This document shows, piece after piece, positions 1 through 9,768 of a DNA stretch of 64,000 nucleotides. How positions within the stretch are numbered: the stretch's first letter is position 1; each line of letters begins with the position of its first letter. The translations under genes and the position numbers were made by a program. The notes under the pieces are model-generated. The model saw only the letters and a list, made by a program, of their open reading frames with translations, was not told the origin of the DNA and did not search any database. The stretch lies in contig UQDL01000003.1 in assembly GCA_900539775.1 (NCBI GenBank), positions 1 to 64,000 on the forward strand, read 5' to 3'. This stretch comes from an uncultured Anaerotruncus sp. Its GTDB lineage: Bacteria > Bacillota > Clostridia > Oscillospirales > Acutalibacteraceae.

Positions 1-3000
1 TATAATTATCAAAATCATATCCTGCATATGTTTTTCCGTTTACCTGCACATCGGTAATTACGGTTATTCCGCTCACTGCAGCTTTAACTGCGGTAATGTT
101 ATAAGCATCCGCATTAAGAGTTGCAAGCTTTTCAACATTGGCATCATAAACACTTGAATCAAGCTTGCCTGCATTCATTGCGTTTACAGCCTGCTCAATT
201 GCAGATGCCTGAGTTGTGATTGCAGATTGATTGTCTGCCGTGCCGGGAACTGTTTTTTGCTGAGCAATGGTGTAATTATAATATGAAGCAGATTCAATTG
301 CACTTGCTGCTGCCGAGAGAGCTGCGGGAGAAAGCTTAACATCTCCGTTTGCAGATGAAGCAAGCAAAGCATCAAGTGCGGTTTTGGCATTGTTATATGC
401 AGACCAATCTGCCTGCTCATAAAGAGCGCCCTTGCAATATCTGCAGAAGCCCGTGCCGTCATTTACGCAATCCTCGGTGTATTCTTCCATATCTCCCTGA
501 GCGCAATAAACAACATGAGTTGCACCGTCTTCATTATATCTGTATCTGCGGGCATGGCCCTTAACATTAACATACCTATTGATTTCATATCCGCAAACGG
601 AGCAAATTCTGTGGTCCCAACCGTGCTCCGTGCAGGTTGCTTCTTTATTATCATCCTGAACCACAAATACATGGCCTGAACCGTCTGCCTGATAAGCAAG
701 CGCTGCAATTGCCGCTGTGAGACCATCATATCTTTGCTTTGATGCAGCAACGATTTCTTCCGTGGACATATTTGTATAATCCATATCGGCAATAGCTGCA
801 TTATACGCATTCATAAAGCTTGCCCAGCTGCTTTCGGTGTAGCATCCGAATTTATTGCTTTGAGACTTTGTGATTGTGTTTGAGGCATTTTGGATTGTTT
901 CAAACAAATCGGAAACATCAACAACAGTTACGGTTTGCTTAACATCATTATTTGTTCTTTGCTTTGATTCGCCGGTTTGCGAAACAAGGAACAATTCATA
1001 AATATCGGGTGTTGTGAATGTTGCGCTTGAAATTCCAATATCACCCACGGTTACGATAGTATCGCCCAAAATTGTGTGCGGACCGCTGTATTCCTTAACC
1101 GTGATGTTATTTGTGGTGCCCTCACCTGTTTTTGTTTGCATAAGAGCATCATGATATGAAGAAAGATTGAAGTTTGTGCTCTTTAAGCAGTCGCCGCCCT
1201 CTTTCCAGCGAACAGCCATTTTGCCCTGATCGCTTGAATAAGTATCTTTGCCAAGTGCACCGAAGCCGAGGCCAAAGAAGTTCATATCGGATGTTTTGCC
1301 CCAACTTCTCCAATAGTTATCAAGAGTAAGATTATAAGGCGTTGTGAATGACTGAGAGCCTTTAAGCGTTTTGAAATAAACGGCATTTGTTATTGCACCG
1401 CTGAGGTAAACTTTAACATCATCACCGCTTGAGCCGCTTGTGGAGCCTGTTGTTCTTGAAATGATTGTTCCGTTATCAATGCCGGCAAAGCTTTTTTGAA
1501 GATTTGCAAAAGCATCATAAGCAGCTTTAAGCACTGCGGTATATTGGCCGATTATATCGGCTTCCGTTGTGAATTCAAGATTCGGAACATTGTTCATAAA
1601 CTCTGTTGCTTTGGCAACATAAGCCGTTGCAACATCAAAATCTTTATACTTAGAGCCGTCAAACGCATTGGCATAAGCAATAAGATCATTATAAGAATTA
1701 TTGCCGCCGTTTACGGCAACCTTAGTGTCTGCCGTGATGCGAAGACCCGCCCACGCAGTTTTAAGCTTTGCAAGCGCATTATCATAAATTGCTTGGCTTT
1801 CATCTGATTTATCAAGTGTAATAATCTGCAAATAATCCCTGTTTGGATAATAATCAAGGCAAGCATTTATTTGAGTTTCAAGAGCGTTATATGTTTCTGC
1901 CGAATAATAATTCTTTGAAAGCAAAGTAAACTGCTGAATTATTTTTTTCATTTCAGTATCATCCACAACTTCGGTTGCGGGCTTAAGATACTTTGTGATT
2001 GCATTCTGAAGAGCCGTTGCATAAGTGGTGCCCGTTGTTGAAAGAGGCTGTGACTCATTAAGAACATACTTATCGCCGAAAAGCTCTGTGGTTTGCTCAT
2101 AAGTATATACAAATTTTGCAAACAATCTTGCGTTATACTGGCCATTTGCATTATTGTTTTCGTATATACCTTTATATTGAGAATAAAGTGTTGCCGCATC
2201 AACATAGCCCTTTATGTCATACTTAAACTGATCTGTTGAATAAAGGCCTGTTGTTGCCGCCTTGATGCCCTGCGACTGATTTGCAATAAATGCTGCAACC
2301 TCTTGTGTTTCCGTGGCAAGATTCTCGCCTGTTACATGGCCCGCAACATCATAAGAGGAAACTTCATCAAGTCTGCCGAGCATTGTTTGAATTTGGCTTG
2401 ATTGATACTGAAGCAAGGTTGTGAAATCAACCTTTTTGATTTCATCAAGCAATGCTGCATAGTTAAGAACGTAAATAGGAGATTTAAGATCAAATGTGCC
2501 GTAGTGGCCGGTTTCAAATGCCGATTGGCCTTTAAATCCAACCTGATCGTAAACCTTCATACAGGTGTCATCAAACGAAGATCTGTCGCCCGTAAAATAA
2601 AGTGTTGTTGAATAACGGCAAGAGCTGTTTGGTTCTGAAGCGGAATTCGTATCTCCGTCCACAATACCAACATAGCTGTTGCTTTCAACATTCTGATAGC
2701 CTTCATTATTCGTCCAACCGTGCCATCTGTGCTTAAATCCGAGGCCCTCGCTGGTCGTCCAAAGGGCTCTTGCGCGGTTTGAGTTATTATTATAACCGCT
2801 TACTTTATATGTGCACATTGAAATCGGGAAGCCCACATTGTCGCCCGTGCCGTCATAAAGAAGAACAGCGGGGCCGAATTGTGCGCTTACACGAATCCAT
2901 CTGTTACCGCCGGAATAAATATCCGTTTGATTTGATTTTTGGCCTCTGATACCTGCGTAATAAAGAACATTTGCCATTTCATCTCCGCCGACAAGCTGCT

Positions 3001-3982
3001 CTGAAGAATATTGATCAACGCTTGTTTGCATGGTGGATTTAACTTTATCAAGCGACCATTTGCCGGCAGACTTCATCTTATCCATTTCGGTTTTAAGATT
3101 GATATAAAGAGAGCCCATATCGCTTGAATCGGCATCTAACGTGCCTGCAACAACGCAGATATAAGTTCTGTATGCCTTTATCCAAGCGTTATAAGAATTT
3201 TTAAGATTTGTATAGAAGCTGTCCGGTGTGCAGCCTTCAATCATATTTTGATATTCATCAAGCAAAGCCTTCATTTCATCGGCTGTAACCGAGGTGCGGC
3301 TCCAATTGATGTTTCCGAGTGTAAACCATTGATCAGACCAACCGTTGTCTGTGCCGTTTACCACACCGCCGACATGTGCGCTGCTTTGCATTGCCATAAA
3401 GCAAATGCCTGACCAATTGTTGGCAATAGCAGTATTTAAAGCCGCCGAAACATCAAGATCATAATTTCCGTTTGATGTTGAATGCGGGATTTCTTTAATA
3501 AAATTGCTGCTTGAAACGCCGAATTCACTTTCAATATCCGAAACGGTCATAGCCTGATTTTCGGACTTTGTGGTTGTGAACGAAGCCGTATAATTCTTTC
3601 CGCCGGAAACGGTAATATATGAGCCGAGATCTGCGGGATTTAAGTAATAAAACTTAACGGAAAGCGATTGGCCGTCATTAACTGCAGCATAATCTTTAAG
3701 ACTTGCGGTTAACGTTGCGTTGCTTACACTTTCAAGTGAGCCGAGTTTGTAATTCCATAAGCCGACGGTAACATTATCTGTGCCGCTGTCGTTAATGATA
3801 TTAAAGCCTTTTGTGCTGTTTACACGATTTTGCGGATTTGTGTTGCAAACAAGAACAGACTCGGATTGTGAAATTGTGCCTGTTTGTGTATCTCCGGCGT
3901 TAGCAACGAGCGGCAGGCTTGAAGCCACCATCAACACTGAAAGCAAAACTGCAAGCAATCTTGTAAATTTGTTTGTTTTCAT
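1..3982 (-). CDS. Large secreted surface protein, FIVAR-like helical repeats and Cys pairs (3' end beyond window)
   Basis: One open frame runs from ATG 3982 to the window edge with no stop, so at least 1327 residues are encoded and the C-terminus is missing. The start has a GAGGAG ribosome site. Residues 1-30 are a signal peptide (MKTNKFTRLLAVLLSVLMVA, then an ANA-type cleavage site). Residues about 30-190 look like a beta-sandwich module, possibly DNRLRE/carbohydrate-binding-like. Later come helical stretches resembling FIVAR segments (for example about 1048-1098), and about 1101-1184 carries repeated Cys pairs (CSVCGY, CRYCKG) of the kind common in secreted Ruminococcaceae proteins. No catalytic motif is recognised. 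The anchor (LPXTG, SLH or dockerin) would lie outside the window. An adhesin or glycan-binding role is inference. Confidence 0.85.
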   Translation of the reverse strand, partial: MKTNKFTRLLAVLLSVLMVASSLPLVANAGDTQTGTISQSESVLVCNTNPQNRVNSTKGFNIINDSGTDNVTVGLWNYKLGSLESVSNATLTASLKDYAAVNDGQSLSVKFYYLNPADLGSYITVSGGKNYTASFTTTKSENQAMTVSDIESEFGVSSSNFIKEIPHSTSNGNYDLDVSAALNTAIANNWSGICFMAMQSSAHVGGVVNGTDNGWSDQWFTLGNINWSRTSVTADEMKALLDEYQNMIEGCTPDSFYTNLKNSYNAWIKAYRTYICVVAGTLDADSSDMGSLYINLKTEMDKMKSAGKWSLDKVKSTMQTSVDQYSSEQLVGGDEMANVLYYAGIRGQKSNQTDIYSGGNRWIRVSAQFGPAVLLYDGTGDNVGFPISMCTYKVSGYNNNSNRARALWTTSEGLGFKHRWHGWTNNEGYQNVESNSYVGIVDGDTNSASEPNSSCRYSTTLYFTGDRSSFDDTCMKVYDQVGFKGQSAFETGHYGTFDLKSPIYVLNYAALLDEIKKVDFTTLLQYQSSQIQTMLGRLDEVSSYDVAGHVTGENLATETQEVAAFIANQSQGIKAATTGLYSTDQFKYDIKGYVDAATLYSQYKGIYENNNANGQYNARLFAKFVYTYEQTTELFGDKYVLNESQPLSTTGTTYATALQNAITKYLKPATEVVDDTEMKKIIQQFTLLSKNYYSAETYNALETQINACLDYYPNRDYLQIITLDKSDESQAIYDNALAKLKTAWAGLRITADTKVAVNGGNNSYNDLIAYANAFDGSKYKDFDVATAYVAKATEFMNNVPNLEFTTEADIIGQYTAVLKAAYDAFANLQKSFAGIDNGTIISRTTGSTSGSSGDDVKVYLSGAITNAVYFKTLKGSQSFTTPYNLTLDNYWRSWGKTSDMNFFGLGFGALGKDTYSSDQGKMAVRWKEGGDCLKSTNFNLSSYHDALMQTKTGEGTTNNITVKEYSGPHTILGDTIVTVGDIGISSATFTTPDIYELFLVSQTGESKQRTNNDVKQTVTVVDVSDLFETIQNASNTITKSQSNKFGCYTESSWASFMNAYNAAIADMDYTNMSTEEIVAASKQRYDGLTAAIAALAYQADGSGHVFVVQDDNKEATCTEHGWDHRICSVCGYEINRYVNVKGHARRYRYNEDGATHVVYCAQGDMEEYTEDCVNDGTGFCRYCKGALYEQADWSAYNNAKTALDALLASSANGDVKLSPAALSAAASAIESASYYNYTIAQQKTVPGTADNQSAITTQASAIEQAVNAMNAGKLDSSVYDANVEKLATLNADAYNITAVKAAVSGITVITDVQVNGKTYAGYDFDNY

Positions 3983-4139
3983 AAATTCTCCTCCTCATAT
4001 AAATTTTGAATGATTCATGCTTCTTGCTGATAAACCTGACCAATCATCTGAAGAAAGAATGCATGATTTATTCAAAAATTTACATAATTATGCAAACGGG
4101 TTCACTACGCCCATTTACAGTATTATTAAATACGCCATA

Positions 4140-4168
4140 ATATTATCACAATAATTATAAAGTGTCAA
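4140..4168 (-). promoter_or_regulatory. Sigma-A promoter of the surface protein gene
   Basis: On the minus strand TTGACA (4168-4163), a 17-base spacer and TAATAT (4145-4140). Transcription would start near 4133, leaving a 5' leader of about 150 nt with a small hairpin (GGG/CCC) but no recognised riboswitch. The stretch 4170-4376 between this promoter and the ARG box shows nothing I can assign. Confidence 0.75.
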
Positions 4169-4376
4169 TATAATAACGACGATGTTTTAATTTATATTCG
4201 TCATTTTATTGCGTGTATTTAATTTTATTTCACAATACAATTGAACCGTTGTGCATCTATGTGAATATTATTAGCGTGATAATGCTGATATTACCATTGA
4301 AAATACGGATTTCAAGCTCGTTTTATGCGTGCAAATGTGCAAATTTATACATTTTATACAGCACTTATACGCTGTT

Positions 4377-4394
4377 TTTGTATGTTTATACAAA
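4377..4394. promoter_or_regulatory. ARG box (ArgR/AhrC operator) before argG
   Basis: An 18-bp site, TTTGTAT-GTTT-ATACAAA, with perfect 7-bp arms. It fits the ArgR/AhrC consensus TNTGNATWWWWATNCANA at all fixed positions and misses one central W. It ends 15 bp upstream of the argG -35 box. A weaker ATACA half site lies at 4356-4360. Arginine-dependent repression of argGH is inferred from site and context. Confidence 0.7.
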
Positions 4395-4409
4395 TATGTA
4401 CCAAATCGC

Positions 4410-4438
4410 TTGACTATCGTTTTTTCGTGATATAAAAT
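4410..4438 (+). promoter_or_regulatory. Sigma-A promoter of argGH
   Basis: TTGACT at 4410-4415, 17-base spacer, TAAAAT at 4433-4438, giving a start near 4445 and a leader of about 80 nt ending in GGAGG before argG. Confidence 0.7.
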
Positions 4439-4524
4439 GAGAACAGTTACAGGAAACACGGCGAAAGAAAGCCGATTTCCGGCAATCTGAAAAGCTACAT
4501 ATTTTATATACGGAGGACGAAAAA

Positions 4525-5754
4525 ATGGCTAAGGAAATTAAAAAAGTTGTGCTTGCATACAGCGGCGGTCTTGATACATCAATCATCATTCCGTGGCTTA
4601 AAGAAAACTACAACAATTGCGAGGTTATTGCGGTAAGCGGCGATGTTGGCCAAGGAACTGAACTTGACGGGCTTGAAGAAAAGGCGCTTGCAACAGGTGC
4701 TTCAAAGCTTTATGTTTTAAACCTAAAAAAAGAATATGTTGAGGATTATATTTGGCCCTGCCTCAAAGCAGATGCAAAATATGAGGAATACCTGCTCGGC
4801 ACATCTCACGCACGCCCCTGCATTGCAAAAGGACTTGCAGAAATTGCAATTAAAGAAGGTGCCGACGCAATTTGCCACGGCTGCACGGGCAAAGGCAACG
4901 ACCAGGTTAGGTTTGAACTTGCATTAAAGGCACTTGCACCGGAAATGCAAATTATTGCGCCGTGGCGTGAATGGAGCATTAAATCCCGTGAAGAAGAAAT
5001 TGAATATGCAGAGGCTCACAACATTCCGCTTAAAATAAACCGTGAAACAAACTATTCAAAGGATAAAAATGTTTGGCATTTGAGCCATGAGGGACTTGAT
5101 CTTGAGGATCCGGCAAATGAACCGCAATATCTTAAAGACGGTTTCCTTGAGCTTGGCGTTGCACCCGAACAAGCACCGAACGAGCCGACTTACATCACAA
5201 TTCATTTTGAAAAGGGCGTTCCCACCGCCATTAACGGCAAAGATATGGGTGCACTTGAAATAGTTGAAAAGCTCAATGAACTCGGCGGCAAAAACGGAAT
5301 AGGCTTGCTTGACATTGTTGAAAACAGGCTTGTAGGCATGAAGAGCCGCGGCGTTTATGAAACACCGGGCGGCAGAATCCTTTACAAAGCACACGAACTT
5401 CTTGAAATGATTACACTTGACCGTGACACATCACACTACAAAAAGCTTGTTGCCGAAAAATTCGGCGAACTTGTTTACAACGGAATGTGGTTTTCTCCCC
5501 TGCGTGAGGCGCTCAGCGCTTTTGTGGATAAAACACAGGAAACCGTTACCGGTGATGTAAAACTTAAGCTTTACAAAGGCAATGTTATGAATGCGGGAGT
5601 TACATCGCCGTTTACGCTCTATGATGAAAATGTTGCTTCCTTCGGTGATGACGGCGGCGCATATAATCAGGCAGATGCAACAGGATTTATCAATCTTTTC
5701 GGCCTTTCAACAAAGGTTAAGGCTTTGCTTGACAAAAGCAGGAACGCAGACTGA
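4525..5754 (+). CDS. argG: Argininosuccinate synthase
   Basis: Makes argininosuccinate from citrulline, aspartate and ATP, the penultimate step of arginine biosynthesis. The 409-residue length is typical. The N-type ATP pyrophosphatase loop is intact (SGGLDTS, residues 13-19), as are the family block TSHARPCIAK (93-102) and the GCTGKGNDQVRFE segment (119-131). GGAGG precedes the ATG at good spacing. It is followed 79 bp later by argH, so citrulline-to-arginine is encoded as a pair. The ARG box and promoter just upstream indicate ArgR control. Confidence 0.98.
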   Translation: MAKEIKKVVLAYSGGLDTSIIIPWLKENYNNCEVIAVSGDVGQGTELDGLEEKALATGASKLYVLNLKKEYVEDYIWPCLKADAKYEEYLLGTSHARPCIAKGLAEIAIKEGADAICHGCTGKGNDQVRFELALKALAPEMQIIAPWREWSIKSREEEIEYAEAHNIPLKINRETNYSKDKNVWHLSHEGLDLEDPANEPQYLKDGFLELGVAPEQAPNEPTYITIHFEKGVPTAINGKDMGALEIVEKLNELGGKNGIGLLDIVENRLVGMKSRGVYETPGGRILYKAHELLEMITLDRDTSHYKKLVAEKFGELVYNGMWFSPLREALSAFVDKTQETVTGDVKLKLYKGNVMNAGVTSPFTLYDENVASFGDDGGAYNQADATGFINLFGLSTKVKALLDKSRNAD

Positions 5755-5833
5755 CAAGCCTGCTTGCAAATGATGAACCTTGCAGAGCAAAAGGTTTATC
5801 ACATTTAAACTATAACGAGGACGATACTTAAAT

Positions 5834-7216
5834 ATGGCACAGCTTTGGAAGGGCAGGTTCAAAAAAGAGCTTGCAAAGGAAACAAACGATTTTAATTCTT
5901 CAATAAGCTTTGACTGCAGAATGTTTGAAGAAGACATAAAGGGCAGCATGGCGCATGCGGCAATGCTTGGTGCCCAAGGCATTATTGATAAAAGCGAAAG
6001 CGAAAAGATAATTGCGGGTTTGCAGGATATATTGGATGATATTAAAAGCGGTAGCCTTGAAATTGATATGTCGGCAGAGGACATACACACCTTTGTTGAA
6101 GGCGAGCTTACGGCACGCCTTGGGCAAACAGGAAAAAGGCTGCACACGGCAAGATCAAGAAACGACCAAGTTGCGCTTGACATTCGCCTTACCCTGCGCA
6201 AGGAAATAGGCGAAATCAAAGATAAGGTGCGTGCCCTTATCGGCGTTATATGCGCCAAAGCCGAAGAAAACAAACACACAATCATGCCCGGCTACACGCA
6301 TTTGCAGCGTGCACAGCCCATCACCTTTGCACACCATATTATGGCATATGCGGCTATGCTTTGCAGAGATTTGGGCAGGCTTGAGGACGCGGAAAAAAGA
6401 ATGAATTTATGCCCGCTCGGATCAGGTGCTCTTGCAGGTACCACCTATCCGCTGAATCGTGAAGCCGTTGCGGCAGAGCTTGGGTTTGACGGAATCACAC
6501 TGAACTCGCTCGACGGTGTTTCGGACCGTGATTTTTGCATTGAGCTTGCGAGTGCACTTTCGCTTATAATGGTGCACCTTTCACGATTTTCCGAAGAAAT
6601 AATTATGTGGTGCAGTTGGGAGTTCAAATTTGTTGAGCTTGATGACGCATTTTCAACCGGTTCATCAATTATGCCGCAAAAGAAAAACCCGGACATAGCC
6701 GAACTAGTGCGCGGAAAAAGCGGCAGGGTTTTTGGCGATTTAACAACATTGCTTACAATGATGAAAGGCATTGCGCTTGCATACAACAAAGATATGCAGG
6801 AAGACAAAGAAGCAATATTTGATGCAGCAGACACGGTTAAAATGTGCCTTACAGCTTTTACCCCCATGATAGACACCATGACTGTGCTTAAGGACAACAT
6901 GAGAACCGCTGCGGCAAAAGGATTTATAAACGCTACTGATTGTGCGGATTATCTTGTAGGCAAAGGCTTGCCTTTCAGGGATGCATATAAAGCCACGGGT
7001 GAGCTTGTGGCACTTTGCATAGACAAAGGCTTAACTCTTGAAACGCTTCCTCTTGAGGAATACAAAAACATTTGCGAGCTTTTTGACAACGGCGTTTACA
7101 CGGCGATAAATCTTGAGAAATGCGTGGCAGACAGAAAGGTGCCGGGAGGCCCTTGCAGCGAATCCGTTGATGCCCAAATTGCATTTGCAAAAAAAGCAGC
7201 AGGGCTTGAAAGCTGA
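5834..7216 (+). CDS. argH: Argininosuccinate lyase
   Basis: Cleaves argininosuccinate to arginine and fumarate. The 460 residues match family length. The fumarase/aspartase-superfamily signature GSSIMPQKKNP is intact at about residue 276, and the N-terminal LWKGRF and ARSRNDQ segments are also typical. It follows argG in the same direction behind a GAGG-like site and ends 58 bp before a long hairpin terminator, so argGH looks like a two-gene operon. Confidence 0.98.
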   Translation: MAQLWKGRFKKELAKETNDFNSSISFDCRMFEEDIKGSMAHAAMLGAQGIIDKSESEKIIAGLQDILDDIKSGSLEIDMSAEDIHTFVEGELTARLGQTGKRLHTARSRNDQVALDIRLTLRKEIGEIKDKVRALIGVICAKAEENKHTIMPGYTHLQRAQPITFAHHIMAYAAMLCRDLGRLEDAEKRMNLCPLGSGALAGTTYPLNREAVAAELGFDGITLNSLDGVSDRDFCIELASALSLIMVHLSRFSEEIIMWCSWEFKFVELDDAFSTGSSIMPQKKNPDIAELVRGKSGRVFGDLTTLLTMMKGIALAYNKDMQEDKEAIFDAADTVKMCLTAFTPMIDTMTVLKDNMRTAAAKGFINATDCADYLVGKGLPFRDAYKATGELVALCIDKGLTLETLPLEEYKNICELFDNGVYTAINLEKCVADRKVPGGPCSESVDAQIAFAKKAAGLES

Positions 7217-7274
7217 AAAAGCGGGTTTGTATTTATACTTTAAATTCAAGAAATACACACATAACACAAATCGG

Positions 7275-7333
7275 CAGAAGCTGCCGAGTATCTTAGGAAT
7301 ATAATCCGAAAGAGCTCGGCGGCTTCTGTTTTT
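7275..7333 (+). terminator. Rho-independent terminator after argGH
   Basis: A 14-bp stem (7275-7288 with 7315-7328, one mismatch; arms begin CAGAAGC and end GCTTCTG), a 26-base loop and TTTTT. Confidence 0.8.
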
Positions 7334-7458
7334 AACATATCCCAACAAATTCAAAAGCAAATAAGCGGCGTTACAAATTTATGTTGACGAAAAGCGCAAT
7401 AAAAACGAAACGGCTTTAAACAAAGTTTTTAATAATTTGCAAACGATTATTAAACCGA

Positions 7459-7487
7459 TTGACACATCGCCGCCTTTTGGTTATAAT
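7459..7487 (+). promoter_or_regulatory. Consensus sigma-A promoter of the DegV gene
   Basis: TTGACA at 7459-7464, 17-base spacer and TATAAT at 7482-7487: both hexamers perfect. The start would be near 7494, giving a leader of about 120 nt. I see no riboswitch or clear operator in 7334-7605; the leader only has short self-complementary bits. Confidence 0.85.
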
Positions 7488-7617
7488 GAATTGAAATTGG
7501 CACATAACAAAAAAACGGATTTACCGATACGGCAATCAATATGTGCTGTTTTCACATGCGCCCAATTTTTTTGGCGCCGATATTAAAAATTCAATCTGAA
7601 AGGCCATGGTAATTGCT

Positions 7618-8481
7618 ATGTCTTATAAAATAGTTGTTGACTCCTGCTGCGATTTAACCGCAGATATGAAGGAATGGAATAATTTTGAAATCGTTCCGCT
7701 CACCTTGCAAATCGGTGATTACATTGTTATTGACAATTCCGATTTTGACCAAGATGATTTCATCGGCAGAATGGCGGCAAGCAACAGCCTTGCAAAATCA
7801 GCCTGTCCTTCTCCGGATGCATTTGCAGAAGCATGCGAGGGCGATTATGATGAGGTTTACATATTAACTATCACCGACAAACTCAGCGGATGCTATAACA
7901 GCGCCGTGCAGGGTGTTGAGCTTTACAAAGAAGACCATTCGGATAATAAAAAAATTCATGTTTTTAATTCACTTGCAACATCAGGATTAGAAACCCTGAT
8001 GGCACACAAAATCAAAGAGCTTGCCGATTCGGGCAAGGCATTTGAAAATATTGTTGCAGAGGTTGAGGATTATTGCATAAACAGCTGCGGACTTTATTTT
8101 TGCCTTGAAAGCCTTGATGCATTAAAAGGAAACGGCAGGCTTTTCAATCTTGCCGCAAATGTTATTGAGGCATTGCGTGTAAAACTGATTTGCCGCCGAA
8201 CAACAGAGGGCAACATTTCGGTTGCCGGCAAGGATTTAACTCAGAAACGTGCGCTTGCAAAGCTTGCAAATCTTATTGCAAAAGACACGGACGAAAGCAA
8301 TCTGTCAGGCAAAAAATGCATTATCAGCCATGTTTGCTGTGCTGAAAAAGCAAATGGAATTAAAGCCATTATTGAAGACGTTACCGATTATTCGGCAGAA
8401 AATGTTATTGTTTTAAAAGCAAGCGGTTTAAATTCACTTTATGCATCAAACGGCGGAATTATTGTTTCATTTGAAAAATAA
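7618..8481 (+). CDS. DegV family fatty-acid-binding protein (FakB-like)
   Basis: DegV/FakB proteins bind a fatty acid and present it to the kinase FakA for phosphorylation; other members have no assigned role. The N-terminal KIVVDSCCDLT block matches the family DSxxDL motif, ACPSPDAF fits the first ligand-contacting loop, and NSLATSGLETL the second. Length about 287 residues is normal. An alternative ATG lies at 7606, but the AAAGG site at 7599-7603 is only 2 bases from it and 14 from 7618, so the start is uncertain; I chose 7618 because family members begin MSYKIVVD. It is monocistronic between its own promoter and a terminator, and no fakA is in the window. Confidence 0.88.
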   Translation: MSYKIVVDSCCDLTADMKEWNNFEIVPLTLQIGDYIVIDNSDFDQDDFIGRMAASNSLAKSACPSPDAFAEACEGDYDEVYILTITDKLSGCYNSAVQGVELYKEDHSDNKKIHVFNSLATSGLETLMAHKIKELADSGKAFENIVAEVEDYCINSCGLYFCLESLDALKGNGRLFNLAANVIEALRVKLICRRTTEGNISVAGKDLTQKRALAKLANLIAKDTDESNLSGKKCIISHVCCAEKANGIKAIIEDVTDYSAENVIVLKASGLNSLYASNGGIIVSFEK

Positions 8482-8495
8482 TATTATAAAAAGCA

Positions 8496-8529
8496 CAACC
8501 TCCGAGAAAAATCTCGGAGGTTGTTTTTT
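8496..8529. terminator. Bidirectional terminator between degV-like gene and hydF
   Basis: An 11-bp perfect stem (CAACCTCCGAG 8496-8506 with CTCGGAGGTTG 8513-8523) followed by TTTTTT on the plus strand and by a GTGCTTTTTATAAT tail on the minus strand, so it can end both converging transcripts. Confidence 0.9.
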
Positions 8530-8535
8530 ATGTAT

Positions 8536-9726
8536 TTAAATTTCAAATCCGGGCAAAGGCGCTATACAGCGTTCCAATATTCCATTCATATATGCAATTG
8601 CCGTGCCGTAATTCGTGAAAGGCACACCTTGCTCTGCAGCACAATTCATTCTGTATTCAAGCTCTTTTTGATTCAGCATACAGCCGCCGCAATGAATGAT
8701 AAGCTTATAACGGCTGAGATCCTTCGGAAATTCGCCGCCGCTGCTCCACTCATATTGAAGCTTTGCACAAGTAAACTTTTCCAACCAGCGAGGCAGCTTA
8801 ACGGTGCCGATATCCTCACATTGGCGATGATGAGTGCAACCCTCGCTGATAAGAACCTTATCCCCGTTTTTAAGCTGTGAAATAACAGACGCACCATTTA
8901 AGGCAGTGCTCAAAAAGCCCTTATACCTTGCCATCAGAATGGAAAAAGAGGTAAGCGGAATATCGGGCGGCACAATCTTGCTTACCTTTCCGAAAACCTG
9001 CGAATCGGTAATTACAATTGACGGTTTTTTACCAAGCTGCGCCAATGCCGCTTCAAGCTCCGTTTCACGAAGCACAATTGAAACAGCGCCGGAATCCAAA
9101 ACATCTCTGATTACCTGCTGCTGCGGCAAAATGAGCCTTCCTTTAGGTGCAGCGGAATCAATGGGAGTAACAAGCACCGCAAAATCGCCGGGCGAAACCA
9201 AATCTGCCGCAAGCTTTTTTTCAAACCTGCACCCCGCAAGCGAGCCCAGCTTATTTTTCAAAGCTTCTATCCCCTTCTTTTTACAGGCACTTACATAAAC
9301 CGTGTTGCTTTCGTCAATCGGTGCAGTGAGCAACAAATCAGATTTGTTAGCGGCAATAATAAACGGTATATTCATTTTGCCGAAAAGCGCAATCAAATCC
9401 TTTTCCGCATCAGAGCGCTTTTCTCCGGCAACCGTTACAAGCACGGCTATATCACAACGCCGAAGCACACGCTCGGCAGCTTCAACACGTTTTTCACCCA
9501 GAAAACCGCAATCGTCTATACCGGGTGTATCTATAATCACAACCGGACCGAGCGGCAACAGCTCCATGGTTTTTTTAACAGCATCCGTGGTGGTACCTTT
9601 AACATTGCTGACAATGGAAACCTGCTGTCCTGTTACGGCATTTACCAAGCTGCTTTTTCCGGCATTTCGCACACCGAAAAAGCCGACATGAATTCTTTCG
9701 CCCGAGGGAGTTTCATTCAAGCCCAT
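8536..9726 (-). CDS. hydF: [FeFe]-hydrogenase H-cluster maturation GTPase HydF
   Basis: HydF is the scaffold on which the diiron subcluster of [FeFe]-hydrogenase is assembled before transfer to the apo-enzyme. The N-terminal GTPase domain has the P-loop GVRNAGKSS (18-26), a DTPG switch and an NKSD motif. The C-terminal [4Fe-4S] domain keeps the family signature: CTHHRQC (297-303) and HCGGC (345-349). The 396 residues are typical. AAAGGA precedes the ATG. It is the last gene of the TM1266-hydE-hydG-hydF cluster. Confidence 0.96.
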   Translation of the reverse strand: MGLNETPSGERIHVGFFGVRNAGKSSLVNAVTGQQVSIVSNVKGTTTDAVKKTMELLPLGPVVIIDTPGIDDCGFLGEKRVEAAERVLRRCDIAVLVTVAGEKRSDAEKDLIALFGKMNIPFIIAANKSDLLLTAPIDESNTVYVSACKKKGIEALKNKLGSLAGCRFEKKLAADLVSPGDFAVLVTPIDSAAPKGRLILPQQQVIRDVLDSGAVSIVLRETELEAALAQLGKKPSIVITDSQVFGKVSKIVPPDIPLTSFSILMARYKGFLSTALNGASVISQLKNGDKVLISEGCTHHRQCEDIGTVKLPRWLEKFTCAKLQYEWSSGGEFPKDLSRYKLIIHCGGCMLNQKELEYRMNCAAEQGVPFTNYGTAIAYMNGILERCIAPLPGFEI

Positions 9727-9768
9727 AAATTTAAAATCCTTTCTTAAATATCCCTCTCTTTTTTCAGG

